64,000 nt of DNA from Viscum album (lineage: Eukaryota; Streptophyta; Magnoliopsida; Santalales; Viscaceae). Shown one piece after another: positions 24,765 through 36,171 of the stretch (position 1 is the first letter of the stretch; each line of letters opens with the position of its first letter). Both the position numbers and the translations under genes were made by a program. The stretch is taken from positions 540,736,394 through 540,800,393 of the forward strand of contig OY728143.1 in assembly GCA_963277665.1 (NCBI GenBank), written 5' to 3'. Under the pieces are notes generated by a model that saw only the letters and a list, made by a program, of their open reading frames with translations, ran no database searches and was not told where the DNA came from.

Positions 24765-26518
24765 TGTAGGAAGGATAAGAGGTGAAATAGGGTTGTTTCA
24801 TATTTATAATAACATATAATTATATGAGGGATACTGATTTTATTACCTCATAATTAAACAAATAAAGAATAGGGAGTATAAGAAGAATGGAACTTGAAGA
24901 AAATGGTAGAAGGTATTACCTCTTTCTCAAAGTGCCTCCATTAAACTTTCTCTAAAGGCACTAGAGTTGGAATTTTGATAAGACCAGTACCTCTAGCGGG
25001 TTTCTAAGGAATTGGGGAAGTTAAATGGGCAGGGGTTGGTCGAGCATGAAGGCTCAAATTGGTGTGAGGAAGAGATGGGGGAGGTGCCCTTTTATAAGGG
25101 AGGAGAGGGGCACCTTTGGAAAGTGTGGAAATATTATTTTATTATAAACATATCATTGGTTTCAAAAGGTCCAAAAATCATTAAAGTTGAATATAAGATG
25201 ACTCATAGTCGAAATAAAATCATCCAATTAGAATTGGACATGTTTTGGAAAATATTTTAATCATTATAATCTTATTTATTTAAATCATTTATTAATGAGG
25301 TAAATACATTATCTTTATTGTTTCATAAATATTTTAATTTATATGGTGTCTAAAAATTATAAAAAAACATCATTATGTAGGAAATATTTTTATCTTTCCA
25401 ATAAATATTTATAGTCTAAAATATAATTTATATAACCCCTTATAATAATTAAATACTAAAAGATTTTTGTTAATGTCAATTTTGTCTTTACATTAAATTA
25501 ATTAATCCAAATTGTCATTGTCACTACCAAGGGGCTCAATGGGGTCCCAAAATCGACCCAAGGATGCCCATGGTCTACCACTACTCATCCAATAAGGTTA
25601 GGACAAGTGTCAAAGTAATTTTGAGTTATTATAATATTCTTTTAACCTTGAATTACCCTATTTACCTTTAACCGTAGTAAATAAAAATTATCGTAGTTAC
25701 TATTCATAACATCAAAAAAATAAAATTAACCTATTAAAATAATTTGGACCAACTGATTCCAAATATGGAATCCATTTTTCAGAATTCAAAACACAGAATA
25801 TGTATTAATTAATTTAAAATTAATCCCGTTGTTAAGCAAACAGGTTTTAAAAGTTAAAACATTGCTAAAGATTGCAATGTTTTTACCGATAAATTCAATG
25901 TAAAATTAATGCTAATGATATAAATTATATTAAATGGTAAAAATATATTCTATTTATACTTTAAAAGCTTTCAATATTATAATTTAACCATATAAATTAT
26001 TGCGATGAAAAAAGTTGTTTTTAATTAAAATATAACGTGTTTTTAATATTCATTAAAATATGAAAGTTATCAGAATAATATGAAAAATTTATCCAATGTA
26101 AATTTTTATATCCTGATTCTAAAGAAGTATTTTATTTTGTCAAATTGAACTTAAAAATTTGTCCAAAACTAGATTTATTGTGGGTGCACCATCAAAAGGT
26201 TGTAAAACTGCATTTTTTGTAAAATACTTCTTTTATCCAAAAAACTGATTTTGTTTTCATACCACATTCTAGAAATTGTATAAGATTAATTAAAATGTTA
26301 TAAAATACAAAATTCAGTTAATACTATTCATAACAGCTAATATTATAATATATCGTTCTTTAGTGAAACTCGGTTATTGCGTACGACGCAAGCTATCGAG
26401 GAAGGTCGCGATTGCATGTAAAGCAAGACAAGCAAGTGTTGTGTGTAGTGAAAGATTCCATTGATGATTTATATAACATAAAAACATAATATTTCTCATA
26501 AATTTCTCGGGTGTTACA

Positions 26519-26530
26519 TTCTACCCCCTT
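26519..26530 (-). other. Polypurine tract of the chromovirus
   Basis: AAGGGGGTAGAA on the minus strand directly abuts the 3' LTR start TGTAACACCC. It lies 26 bp beyond the polyprotein stop. Confidence 0.9.
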
Positions 26531-26556
26531 AAAATTAATTTCTCCCTCGAAATTCA

Positions 26557-27354
26557 TCACTTCGTAACAAACAAATGAGGATACCTCTCCCTTATCATAC
26601 CCTCATGTTCTCATGTAGCTTCTTCTAATTGGTGGTTCCTCCATAAAACTTTCACCAAGAGAGTGGTCTTGTTCCGTAGGTCATTTTTGCTATGATCCAG
26701 AATCTCTATCGTCTGTTCTTCATAAGAAATATATTGTTCTAGTGGTACAACTTCTGATGTTAGTACATGTGAAGGATCAGGTATGTACTTTCTCAAGAGA
26801 GATACATGGAACACATTGTGAACTTGACTGAGATTCGGTGGAAGTGCCAATTGGTAAGCTACCTTCCCAACACGATCCATAATTTTAAAAGGACTGATAT
26901 ATCTAGGGCTCAACTTTCCCTTCATTCCAATTATCATTACTCTTTTCCAAGGAGATATTCATAAGAACACTTTATCACCCACTTCAAACTCTATGTCTTT
27001 TCTTCCATTGTCGGCATAAATTATTTGTTTACTCTGAGCTTCTCTTATGTGTTGTTGAATAGATCTGACCTTTTCTGCCATCTCATCAACAAGATCATGT
27101 CCTAATAGCATTCTTTCCCCATCATCATCCCAACAAGTTGGAGTCCTGCATTTCTGTCCATAGAGAGTTTCATAAAGTTCCATCTTAATACTGGAGTGAA
27201 AGATATTATTATAAGAAAATGCCACCAATTGTAGGTGTTGATCCCAACCACCTTTGAAATCCATAGACCATGCTCTCAACATATCTTCTAGAGTTTGAAT
27301 CGTCCTCTCAGACTGACCGTCTGTCTGAGGATGATAAGCAGTGCTCAAACTCAA
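26557..27354 (-). pseudogene. Chromovirus integrase C-terminal half and chromodomain
   Basis: From 27,354 the frame carries [20 protein letters not shown] with the DDE glutamate, then the C-terminal module with GRKDIEFEVGDKVFL (to 26,959). After a break comes KGKLSPRYISPFKIMDRVGK, then VHNVFHVSLLRKYIPDPSH. The chromodomain follows: YISYEEQTIEILD, LRNKTT, KVLWRNHQLEEAT (about 26,730-26,611). The Trp that normally follows EEAT has become TGA; beyond it the frame runs to EHEGMIRERYPHLFVTK and a stop at 26,557. The chromodomain would bind modified histone tails and steer integration to heterochromatin. This block is in a different frame from the preceding one. Confidence 0.9.
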
Positions 27355-28084
27355 CTCTGTATCTAGAGTATGCTAAAGACTTCGCCATGAACTTTGAGGT
27401 AAACCTTGGATCCCGATCAGATATAACAGAATTTGGTACTCCATGCAATCTTACCACTTCCTTTACATATATCCTGGCAAGCTGATCTATAGAGAAATTC
27501 TCTCTAATAGAAATGAAGTGTGCAGACTATGTAAGACGATCAACTATGATCCAGATAACATTATTGCCTTTGGATGTTCTAGGAAGTCTAGTGACAAAGT
27601 CCATAGTGATGTTTTCCCATTTCCATTCAGGTATGGGTAATGGTTGTAACATCCCCTTATACTTATGTCTCTCATCTTTATCATGCTGATAAACAAAGCA
27701 TCTAGAGACATATTCAGCAACATCTCTTTTCATGCCATCCCACCAGATGTACTCTTTTAGGTCCCTATACATCTTTGTGCTTCTAGGATTAATAGAGAAT
27801 GAAGAACTATGTGCCTCATCCAGCAGCTCCTTCTTTAATTCGGGGATGGGAGGAACACAAACCCAATTCCTAGACTTTATTATCCTATCACAATCAATGT
27901 TGAATTCAGGAACATTTGTCACCTTCTTTTGTAACTCGATATCTTCTTTCTGCTCCTCTTTAATCTTCACATGTATAGATGGTTGAACATTCATTTGAGA
28001 AAGATACAATTTTTCCCCTTTCATTATAATTTCAAGATCCATCCTTTGTAAATCCATAAATATTGGATCTTTTTTGATCCTCAT
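27355..28084 (-). pseudogene. Chromovirus integrase, zinc finger and catalytic core (frameshifted)
   Basis: The segment begins within the linker after RNase H. The HHCC zinc finger is damaged: HSSSFSINPRSTKMY has Asn in place of the second His, and RCFVYQ has Tyr in place of the second Cys. GMLQPLPIPEWKWENITMDF shows the first catalytic Asp. [13 protein letters not shown] near 27,400-27,440 carries the second catalytic Asp. The frame changes between 27,527 and 27,354 (start positions differ by 730 bp, not a multiple of three), so core and C-terminus cannot be translated together. Confidence 0.9.
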
Positions 28085-28114
28085 AATGGATAAGCTAGCA
28101 TGGTCTTGTCGACT

Positions 28115-28450
28115 TCATGCATCTGCCACCTTGTTTTCTTTCCCAGGGTGGAAATGAATTGAGCATTCATAATCCTTATTCATATCCAACCATCTTCTTT
28201 GGCGCATATTCAGCTCATTTTTTGTGAAAATATACTTTAAAAATTTATGATCAGTATAAATGTCGCACTTTTCTCCATGAAGATAATGCCTTAAAATCAT
28301 TAATGAAAAGAATACTACAGCTAACTCCAAATCATGAGTTGGGTAATTTTGCTCATGGATTTTCAACTGTCGTGAGGCATAAGCTATCACCATATCATTT
28401 TTCATGAGAACACATCCCAGTCCCTTCTTGGATGCATCACTGTAGATCAC
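28115..28450 (-). pseudogene. Chromovirus RNase H
   Basis: A continuous frame holds the three recognisable acidic motifs: [15 protein letters not shown] (Asp), [15 protein letters not shown] (Glu) and [14 protein letters not shown] (Asp). It ends with [13 protein letters not shown], then a TGA where related elements continue with Leu-Ser-Arg. RNase H removes the RNA strand of the hybrid during reverse transcription. The catalytic residues are intact, but the block is out of frame with the preceding RT (527 bp between in-frame Met codons) and is cut off by stops. Confidence 0.92.
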
Positions 28451-29274
28451 AAACCATTATCCACTGCAAGTTACTGTGAGCACAGGTGCACTGGCTAACC
28501 TTCTTTTTAGCTCTTTGAAATTTTCTTAACATTCCTTCGTCCAAACAAACTTAACTCCATTTCGAGTTAACTTGGTGAGTGGGTTAGATAACCTTGAAAA
28601 ATATTTCACAAAACGTCAGTAATATCCAGCCAAACCAAGAAAACATCAGATCTCAGTTACTGTTGTTGGTCTTGACAATCATTCGATAACCTCTATTTTT
28701 CTGGATCCAAAGATATCCCCTCTTTTGAGATTATGTGACCCAAAAATGCATCTTTTTTAAGCCAAAAAGCACACTTGGTAAATTTTGCATAAAGATTCTC
28801 CTTTATCAGTGTCTTCAATATAATTATCAATTGATCTTCATGTTCTTCCTTGCTCTTTGAATAGACAAGAATATCGTCTATAAAGACTACCACAAATTGA
28901 TCAAGATAGTCTCTAAATACTATATTCATTAGATCCATGAAGATAGCAGGGGAATTTTTAAGACCAAATGGCATCACTATAAATTCATAGCGTCCATACC
29001 TTGTACGGAAAGTCGTCTTTGGTATATCCTCCCTTTTGACCCTTACGTGATGATTCCCTAAACGAAGATCAATCTTGGAAATGTATTGAGCTCTGCGTAG
29101 TTGGTCAAATAGTTCATCAATGCGTGGGAGAGGATATTTGTTCTTGGTAGTGATCTTGTTAAGTTCTCAATAATCAATGTAGAGTCTCATTGATCCATCT
29201 TTCTTCTTAACAAACAGAACAGGTGCTCCCCAAGGTGACACACGGGGGCGTATTAATCCTTTATCAGGATTCTA
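28451..29274 (-). pseudogene. Chromovirus reverse transcriptase
   Basis: After a stop at 29,272-29,274 the frame resumes with [20 protein letters not shown] and a TGA in the LYIDYxELNK motif (about 29,170). [15 protein letters not shown] follows, where relatives have [23 protein letters not shown] and the catalytic [13 protein letters not shown] are intact (28,977-28,850). The thumb and connection region reads [13 protein letters not shown] and [12 protein letters not shown] frameshift follows between 28,693 and 28,450. RT would copy element RNA into cDNA inside the particle. Confidence 0.92.
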
Positions 29275-30063
29275 TTGGAGTTTCTTCTTAAATTCCTGCA
29301 ACACAATTGGAGCCATTCTATAAGGTCTCTTTGAAATAGGCAAAGCACCCAATACGAGTTCTATTGAAAACTCAACTTCATGATTTGGTGGAAGACCTAG
29401 AAATTCCTCCGGAAAGTCATCGTCAAACTCCTGTAAAATGGGAATATTATTAATCATGATTTTCTCACCCACCATTTCATATAAATAACCTTCATTTAGT
29501 GGAATCAAGACCCATAAGATGGATGAAATTTCCACTGGAAGGTTATGTTCATCCTTGCATCGATAGACGATCATAGATTGATCTGGAATATTAAATGTGA
29601 CTTCCCTTATTTGGTAATTGATATGAGCTCCATATAAAGAAAGCCAATCCAGGCCAAGAATCACATCAAATTCTGCTATAGGAAGGATCACAAGATTTGC
29701 AGGATGCACATTCCCACAAACTTCAATCGGAGAAGAATTATAAACTTTTGATGCGACTGTTGTGCCATTAGGGGTTGTCACAGCTAACTCAACATCTAAT
29801 TGTAGAGGAAATACGATGATACCCTTAGAAAATTCATCAGAAATAAATGAGTGGGTGGATCCATAATCAAATAAAACTTTTTCTACTTTAGAGTGGATCG
29901 TATGTGTACCTTTCACCACATTGTTATCGTACTCCACATCAATAATAGAGATTGCATGTGATTTTCCATTGTCTTTAGCCTTATGAGATTGTTGACGTTG
30001 ACCATCATCATCAACCCTCGGATTTGGGAATTGATTGGTGTAATGCCCCATCTCCTTGCACAT
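29275..30063 (-). pseudogene. Chromovirus protease and RT N-terminus
   Basis: A 263-residue open stretch starts within the second zinc-knuckle region (MCKEMGHYTNQFPNPR, where the last Cys ligand is Phe). The retropepsin core reads VLFDYGSTHSFIS, so the usual Asp-Ser-Gly or Asp-Thr-Gly triplet is Asp-Tyr-Gly, probably inactive. FDVILGLDWLSLYGAHINY is the typical C-terminal protease segment. The RT lead-in DDFPEELLGLPP-like segment and ISKRPYRMAP complete it. It is in the same frame as the gag blocks upstream. Confidence 0.9.
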
Positions 30064-31038
30064 GAAACATTGAAGTGTAGTAGGTTCATTCTGTGTATCC
30101 CTTCCATTGTTTGCTTATTTAGACATCTTCATTCCATTATTTCGACATTCAATTGCCCCATGACCTTATTTTGCACACTTATAACATTTTCTTGTCCCCT
30201 TAAGACAATTTCCTCCATATTTCTTTCCACACATTGAGCATATGGGAAACCTCATCTTCTATTCAGTGTGGTCTTCAGATTTTCCTTTGAATTCCATTTT
30301 CCTCTTCTGATCAAACCCATGTGACTGATGGGTTACACCATTCTCCGTCTCAACCATGAGAGCACATCGAACAATTTACTCGTAGCTATTGAAGTCCCTT
30401 ATGGATAACTCCCTTCGAAGACTTGGTTCTAAGGCACCAAATAATCGATCGATTTTACTCTCAGGTTGGATAATAATTTCAGAAGCGTACCTTGCAAGTC
30501 TTGTAAAATTAGTTTTGTAGGTACCAATCGATTCATCATCCTTTTTCTTCAGTTCAAGAAACTCCTTCTCCACCTTTGTTTGATGAATACGAGGGAATTA
30601 CTTATGGAAAAATAAGTTCTTGAACTCGTCCCATTCCATGGACTCAATTTCATCCCTTTTCCTCGTATTCTTAATATGATTCCACCATTGATCAGCATCA
30701 CCTTCCAAACGATACACTGCTAAGATGACTTTATCAAGTTCAGCGATTTGAAGAACTGAAAATATCTTTTCAATGGTACTAATCCAGTGTTCAGCCACTA
30801 ATGGATTAGAAGACCCGCTGAATAAAGGTGGACGCTGCCTCATGAAGGATTAGACAGAATGTTGCACCTTAATTTTCTCATATGGAAGTCCAACATGGTT
30901 CATATCTTCAGAAAGTTGTGTGAGAATGGCTACAAGATTTTGCATTCCAACTCCCATAACGTTTGGTTGCTCAGGGGGACAATCATTGCATTGTCTGTCG
31001 CATTCCGCATTAACCCGGTTTCATCGTGTTCCAGCCAT
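30064..31038 (-). pseudogene. Chromovirus gag with zinc knuckles
   Basis: The start Met-Ala-Gly-Thr-Arg at 31,038 is followed at once by TGA where relatives usually have Arg, a probable CGA to TGA change. The same frame continues through RQRPPLFSGSSNPLVAEHWI (30,843-), DADQWWNHIKNTRKRDEIES, the block with MEKEFLELKKKDDESIGTYK (30,573-) and RRELSIRDFNSYE. Stops lie at about 30,850, 30,598 and 30,376. The nucleocapsid part has CSMCGKKYGGNC and CYKCAK-stop-GHGAIEC, a CX2CX4HX4C knuckle interrupted by TAA. Gag forms the particle and binds RNA. Gag and pol share one frame as far as RT, as expected of a single polyprotein. Confidence 0.9.
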
Positions 31039-31246
31039 TGACTAAAACCAAGAAGAATAGTGTGAGAAACACTAATTTTAATAGGAAAACCATATAATCA
31101 AGAATAAAATTTCACACTTAAGGTCTTATCAGAGTTTTTCCATGGCCATTTCTAAAACACTAACATTGTGTTCTATGCTTAGACATATCCTTAGGTTTCT
31201 TACTATGGATTTAGCATCCTAGTTTGTAAAGGTTGACTATACATTT

Positions 31247-31259
31247 CCTCTGATACCAA
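31247..31259 (-). other. Primer binding site of the chromovirus
   Basis: TTGGTATCAGAGG on the minus strand, one base from the 5' LTR edge (TATA at 31,261). TGGTATCAGAG fits the 3' end of plant initiator tRNA-Met. Confidence 0.9.
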
Positions 31260-32879
31260 CTATAATGACCCATGCATTACATAAATGGTTAATACTTCAA
31301 AATTAAAGCATACTTATTACAACATATAACAAAACCATGAACAAACCATATAGGTATAGTGTTTTTAGAAACTGGGAAATATAAAAAACTGGTTCATAAA
31401 GCAACTTCACTATCTCCTATTTATTTCATCATATTTATAGTCCCTTTTGGAATATCATACTTAATAACCTTCTTCCTGACCTGAGGAAAGAAAACATACA
31501 AAAGGGTGATCTCAAATGATCAGTAAGGGTAAATAAAAGAAATATCAATCACATCAAATTTATAAGAACATTACATTTTGGAAATCTTACCCTACAAAAG
31601 AGATCATAATTTCATAACATAGGATAAATCATGGTAGTGAAATGTAATCCCAATAGTCATAACGTAAAACAGGAAACTTTTTGTCTTAAACACATAATAA
31701 TATAGAATCATTTATTATTATTCAAGACTCATATCCAAGACTATTGTAGTGGACAATGTCCATTTCTGAATAGAGTTCACACCTCGTTTCAGTCCTGTTT
31801 CACTGAACCAGTTTAACCTGTCGTTCCACCCATGTCTATCTCATGAGATATAAAATCTTTACCAAATTCATTGGAGGGAGATATAGGTCCCACTCATCTC
31901 ATAATGATACCATGCTTATGTGTGCCACAAAATCATAACCCATACATCATAGCATAACCCATGTAATAAAAATTTGATTCTTAAACATCATGACATCCTA
32001 AAACAATTCATATAAGATAAAGGAATTCATAAAAATAATTCCATCACAAAATAATCAAAACAATGTAATAATAGGGATAAAAACAGAACCCTTTATTATC
32101 TTATATGGAAAATAATTTTGATAAAACACTTGAACTCCATTCTTGAGGAAAATATTCATTCTACATCAAAAACACTTTTCCATTCTTAACATGTCATAAA
32201 ATTCTAAACTAAAAGAAGTTTATTAAAAATAATATTGAAAACTTGTAAAGTATGATTCTTGTAAATAATGTTTTAAAAATCCATTCATGCCGTACAAGTT
32301 AAGAAAACATTCTTCTCGTACATTTTTCGGAAAAGTCAAAAAGTACCTCGTTCGAAAAGCGACAAAAGATTCCTTTCATATCTTTTACTAAAAACTCACT
32401 GAAGGGTAAAATTGGATTTAAATAATTTTAGGTGGATGTAAATAATATTAAATATTGAGGAAACATGGATGTGGATGATAAAATATCGCCTAGTAAATTC
32501 CAAAGTATAATAAATCTCGGATAAAAATGAGATTGTGATATTTCCCTTAACTCAGGTCTCATATGCTTTGTACGTGTCCGAACCTCCTGTATAATGATTT
32601 AAATAATGTCATTGACTTATTACAGAATCATATTAATTGTTATGATACCATATATGGTCATATTCTAAGCATATTATTAGTAATATTTCATTACTACTTG
32701 TTCTTTGGGTGTTTATTACTTTTTGTTCTTAGGCGTGTTTTGTCGAATAAATTCTTATTACTCGTTATAGGATATAGATACATCATTTAAAGTATGGTAT
32801 TTGTGTAATATATATCATATTCATTCATTCAATTCATTTATATAATCATTATTCAATGAAGATCATATAGAACGAGTCG

Positions 32880-32924
32880 CATCACATCGTGGGGACGGTA
32901 GGCCGTACATAAGCACGAGTGATG
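32880..32924. other. LTR hairpin 1 of the chromovirus (right copy)
   Basis: CATCAC-A-TCGTG pairs with CACGA-GTGATG: 6 bp, a bulged A and 5 bp, around a 22-nt loop (32,892-32,913) with the mini-hairpin ACGG-TAGG-CCGT. The palindrome has decayed here to CGTACATAAG. Confidence 0.75.
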
Positions 32925-32962
32925 ATATCATTCTCATGATCGTGGAATTGTATTGATGTGTC

Positions 32963-32967
32963 TGTAT
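32963..32967. repeat. Target site duplication of the nested element, left (TGTAT)
   Basis: TGTAT precedes the nested element and TGAAT (44,289-44,293) follows it. The uninterrupted LTR at 24,608-24,619 reads TGTATACTATTT, so TGTAT is the target and the right copy carries one substitution. Confidence 0.85.
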
Positions 32968-33530
32968 TATAAGGCCCCAGCCTTAAACCTTACTTAATCT
33001 TGAGTTATTACAAGATTACACATTGAGGATCTTTTCAGGTATAGAGTTTTAGAGAATTAGATCATGAAACTTGCATTACATTCCTCATTTAAACAAAGTG
33101 GTTACATAAAAGACAGTATTCATTCATCCCATCAACAGGAACATATTTAAAATATAACACGGATTCTTTCTTGACACATCCTTGACACTATCATCACATC
33201 ATGTACCTTTCCCTTGACCTGTGAAAAACATTTCAAAAACATGGGATGAGCATAAAAAGCTCAGTAAGAGTTATAAAAATATGGAAAGGAAACATGAGTT
33301 CATATATACATAAGAATGAAATAATACTTTACCCATAAAACAAAGGCACGTTAACATACCTCATCAAACCATGAATAAATCGTAGAAATCATAAGACATA
33401 AAGGTAACTTGAGGCATTCATAACATTCTTACGTAGGGAGTAACCCTCTTGGTTATGTTTGGAATACCCATCACAGTATATTCCCTAAATCACTTCGAAG
33501 AAACCTTAACGTTTCACTCCTTCGCGTTAG

Positions 33531-33542
33531 CCAATGCATTGG
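33531..33542. other. Palindromic LTR module CCAATGCATTGG (left LTR)
   Basis: A perfect 12-bp palindrome inside a conserved block that continues AGAGCTATATCGGGCTCACC. It is repeated at 40,029-40,040 and has counterparts in the LTRs of three other elements in the window. Confidence 0.75.
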
Positions 33543-34289
33543 AGAGCTATATCGGGCTCACCCGCCCTTAGTTTATCACGGAACCACCCGTTCATCATAA
33601 CAATGCCCAAGAACCATAACATAATCGTATCACATAAAACATGAATAAAGGAAACATAACATTTCAACATTTCAATCACAATATAACATTTTAGGATATT
33701 GAAATAATGAATCCATTCAAAAATAAACCATTTCCAAAACCATTTAAAACATCTAATAAAGAGATTTTTGAATCAAAGTGTCCCATACCACCTTAAAGCT
33801 TTTAAAATTTTAAACCATTAATATCCATATAAATAAATCCTTAAAACCATTTTGAAAACATGGATATTAATAAGAACAAATAATTAAAACATTTAAAACG
33901 ATATTCTGGAAAAAGGGGTTTTACCAAAATTAGAGACACTTGAATACAATAATTGAGGAATAACATTTAGTCGGAACTTTATAATATCATCAGAATAAAA
34001 GGATTCATGATGTAATACCCCAAAGGACAGTATATACACCATATAAGAGTGAATTGGTGCATAACAACAATGAACCCTCAATAGAAATGTCAAATGTGAT
34101 GAAATCCCTTATAAAGAAGGTATCCTTAAATTATGGACAAATCAATCTCAAAATATGTGTGACAAATATAAATACACCCAATATAAGTGGATATTAAGTG
34201 TAAAACAATAAAAAGGTAATTCACACATATTCAATGGATGACATATTCAATGACTACATGTTGAACCCAAAGAAATCGAAATTGGGTTA

Positions 34290-35100
34290 AAAAGTTCCCT
34301 TGACAGCCTAACGGCATCACATCAAAATGAGTTGATGATAGATAAAAAGTGTATGTAATCACTTGGAAATAAAATTTACATCAATAAGGATATATTATAA
34401 CATATCCCAACATAAGAATATGTAAATTAAAAGACCCAACAAAAGAAGTCTTTTAAAAAAGAGGAGGGTGATAGGTTCCCTTACCGACTTGGGTATCTTT
34501 CAAAACATACACCCCCTGAAAGAAGGACAATATATCATTGATGTAAATGCTCATAAACAAAAGTATTTTACACAAAGAGTAGAATAATGGGCAGTACATA
34601 CACCACTCAATGGAATTTGTGGCAAATGTAGCATAAATCTCACGGGAATAAAAGTGATATGAAAAATCCCTTACGAAAACTCGGCAGCCTAACGACGCCA
34701 CATAAAACTTCCGAATATGGATTGATGAGATCAAATAGGGTATCTCATCACATTACAATAAAATTTACAGAAAGAGGAATATAAAATAACATCCCCCAAC
34801 ATTACAAAAAGGATCTTAAAAGAAGTGACATAAAGGAGAGTACTTAAAAAAAAGAGAGGGGTTAGATCTCTTACGAAAGTTCGGCAGCCTAACGGCGCCA
34901 CTCAAAACTCCCAAAATGGATTTATGAGAGAGAATAGTGTATCTCATCACATGAACATAAAAATTACAGTAATTGTAATATAAAATAACATCCCAATAAC
35001 AATAAATATTATCTTTAAAAGGAATGACATAAAAGTGTGTACTTAAAAAGAAAGATAGGAGTAGGATCCCTTACCTCGGGTCCGACTTGACTCGATCGTT
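34290..35100 (-). repeat. Approximately 200-bp tandem units inside the LTR (left)
   Basis: The anchor CAGCCTAACG recurs at 34,304, 34,685 and 34,885, each time next to a CCCTTAC/CTCTTACGAAA-type lead and followed by a TCTCATCACATnACAATAAAATTTACA-like body. Units 2 and 3 are 200 bp apart. The 381-bp gap from unit 1 would hold one further degenerate unit beginning near 34,480, and a last partial unit begins near 35,069. Confidence 0.7.
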
Positions 35101-35406
35101 CATTAATATCCTGAATAATAAACTTGAGTTAATTTATAATTCCTTAAGAAACCTTTTTCAAGTTAATTATTACTTTTATACCACTTATTACCATGTCACA
35201 AACATTATGTAATCATTTAAGTTAATAATATTTGTTTTGACGATATTTGGTTCTTAAGTCGAAAGTGGTCTTCTTACAATTACATGTTGTTCGTGTGGCC
35301 AAATGTTTATTATATCCAGAATTTTATTCATTATGTAGATATCATATATGTCATATATATCCTGTACATGCATGCATTTATAACATTACATAATCATTTA
35401 GAGGTA

Positions 35407-35473
35407 AGAAATGAAATGCACCGTTCATGGAGACGGTAAGTCGTACGTACGCATGAACCCTACTTTCATTTCT
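35407..35473. other. LTR hairpin a of the non-autonomous element (left LTR)
   Basis: Outer arms AGAAATGAAA (35,407-35,416) and TTTCATTTCT (35,464-35,473) pair perfectly over 10 bp. Inner arms GTTCATG (35,423-35,429) and CATGAAC (35,452-35,458) pair over 7 bp. The 22-nt loop (35,430-35,451) starts GAGACGG and ends CGTACGTACG, and ACGG-TAAG-TCGT can pair within it. Confidence 0.85.
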
Positions 35474-35602
35474 ATTTCGTATTTTATAGAATGGAATAAT
35501 AATGATATAAAGGTATATTATAATTCCAGTATAATATCATATATAATATCATATTTACATCCTTTATACATCCCACATATGGTATTTAACGAATCAAATC
35601 AC

Positions 35603-35634
35603 TTTGAGGGGGCGGTAGTCCGCACTTCCTTAAA
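35603..35634. other. LTR hairpin b of the non-autonomous element (left LTR)
   Basis: Arms TTTGAGG (35,603-35,609) and CCTTAAA (35,628-35,634) pair with one G-T wobble. Inside, GCGG-TAGT-CCGC (35,612-35,623) is a perfect 4-bp mini-hairpin equivalent to ACGG-TAGG-CCGT of the chromovirus. It lies about 178 bp from hairpin a. Confidence 0.65.
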
Positions 35635-36171
35635 TGAAGATATCGCGTATACCCATAATGGAAGCCATAAAGGTAATACAAAAATGAAAAATACAGAAGC
35701 ATAAATAAAACATAAACATATTATATATCATATATAAAAATAGTGACATCATAATGGCCACATTTGAAGGTGTTAAATGAGTATTGAACAATCATCGTTT
35801 CGGGAGGCAGAATTTCACCATCCACTGAAACCGTATGTTCTTTAACCATTTGATGTAGTTGTGTGAGATTTTAGCTCGAATAAATCTTATAACAACATCC
35901 TAGTATATTGAGGATACTGTTGTTGTTACAAAAGAAGTAAATAAAAAGTGTTTAGGGGGTTGGAGAAACAAAATAAAACAAATGAACATGAGAGAATGAA
36001 TTACCTTTAAAAGTGTAACTCCTTTTGATTTAAGCCTAAAGGATTCATTTGAAAGGATTCTGCCCAAAGGGAGTCCTCTAGGATGAAGATAGGTATGTGG
36101 AGAGAGTAAATGGGCATGGGTTGGCCGAGCCAAAGGCTTGAGGAGTGTGTTAAATGAGGTAGATGTGGGGG

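Larger units (their letters stand above)
22906..26518 (-). repeat. 3' LTR of the chromovirus (3,613 bp)
   Basis: On the minus strand it starts TGTAACACCCGAG and ends TTATA. A TATA box CTTATAAAAGG (minus strand) lies at about 25,088-25,098, so U3 is roughly 1.4 kb and transcription would start about 30 bp further, near 25,060. The transcribed part holds two hairpin modules (24,524-24,568 and 24,697-24,764) and the CCAATTCATTGG module (23,508-23,519). It repeats at 31,261-32,967 plus 44,294-46,199. Confidence 0.92.
31261..32967 (-). repeat. 5' LTR of the chromovirus, left piece
   Basis: It matches 22,906-24,612 closely and stops at 32,967, where the nested element begins after TGTAT. It contains hairpin 1 (32,880-32,924) and a CAAATTCATTGG form of the shared module (31,863-31,874). 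The remaining 1,906 bp continue at 44,294. Confidence 0.92.

Noticed and set aside
27270..27986. Plus-strand reading frames opposite the integrase
   Set aside because: They are antisense shadows of the chromovirus polyprotein.
35411..35704. 97-residue plus-strand reading frame starting in the hairpin
   Set aside because: It lies within the LTR, opposite to the element, is cut short in the right LTR copy (75 residues at 41,907), and matches no family.
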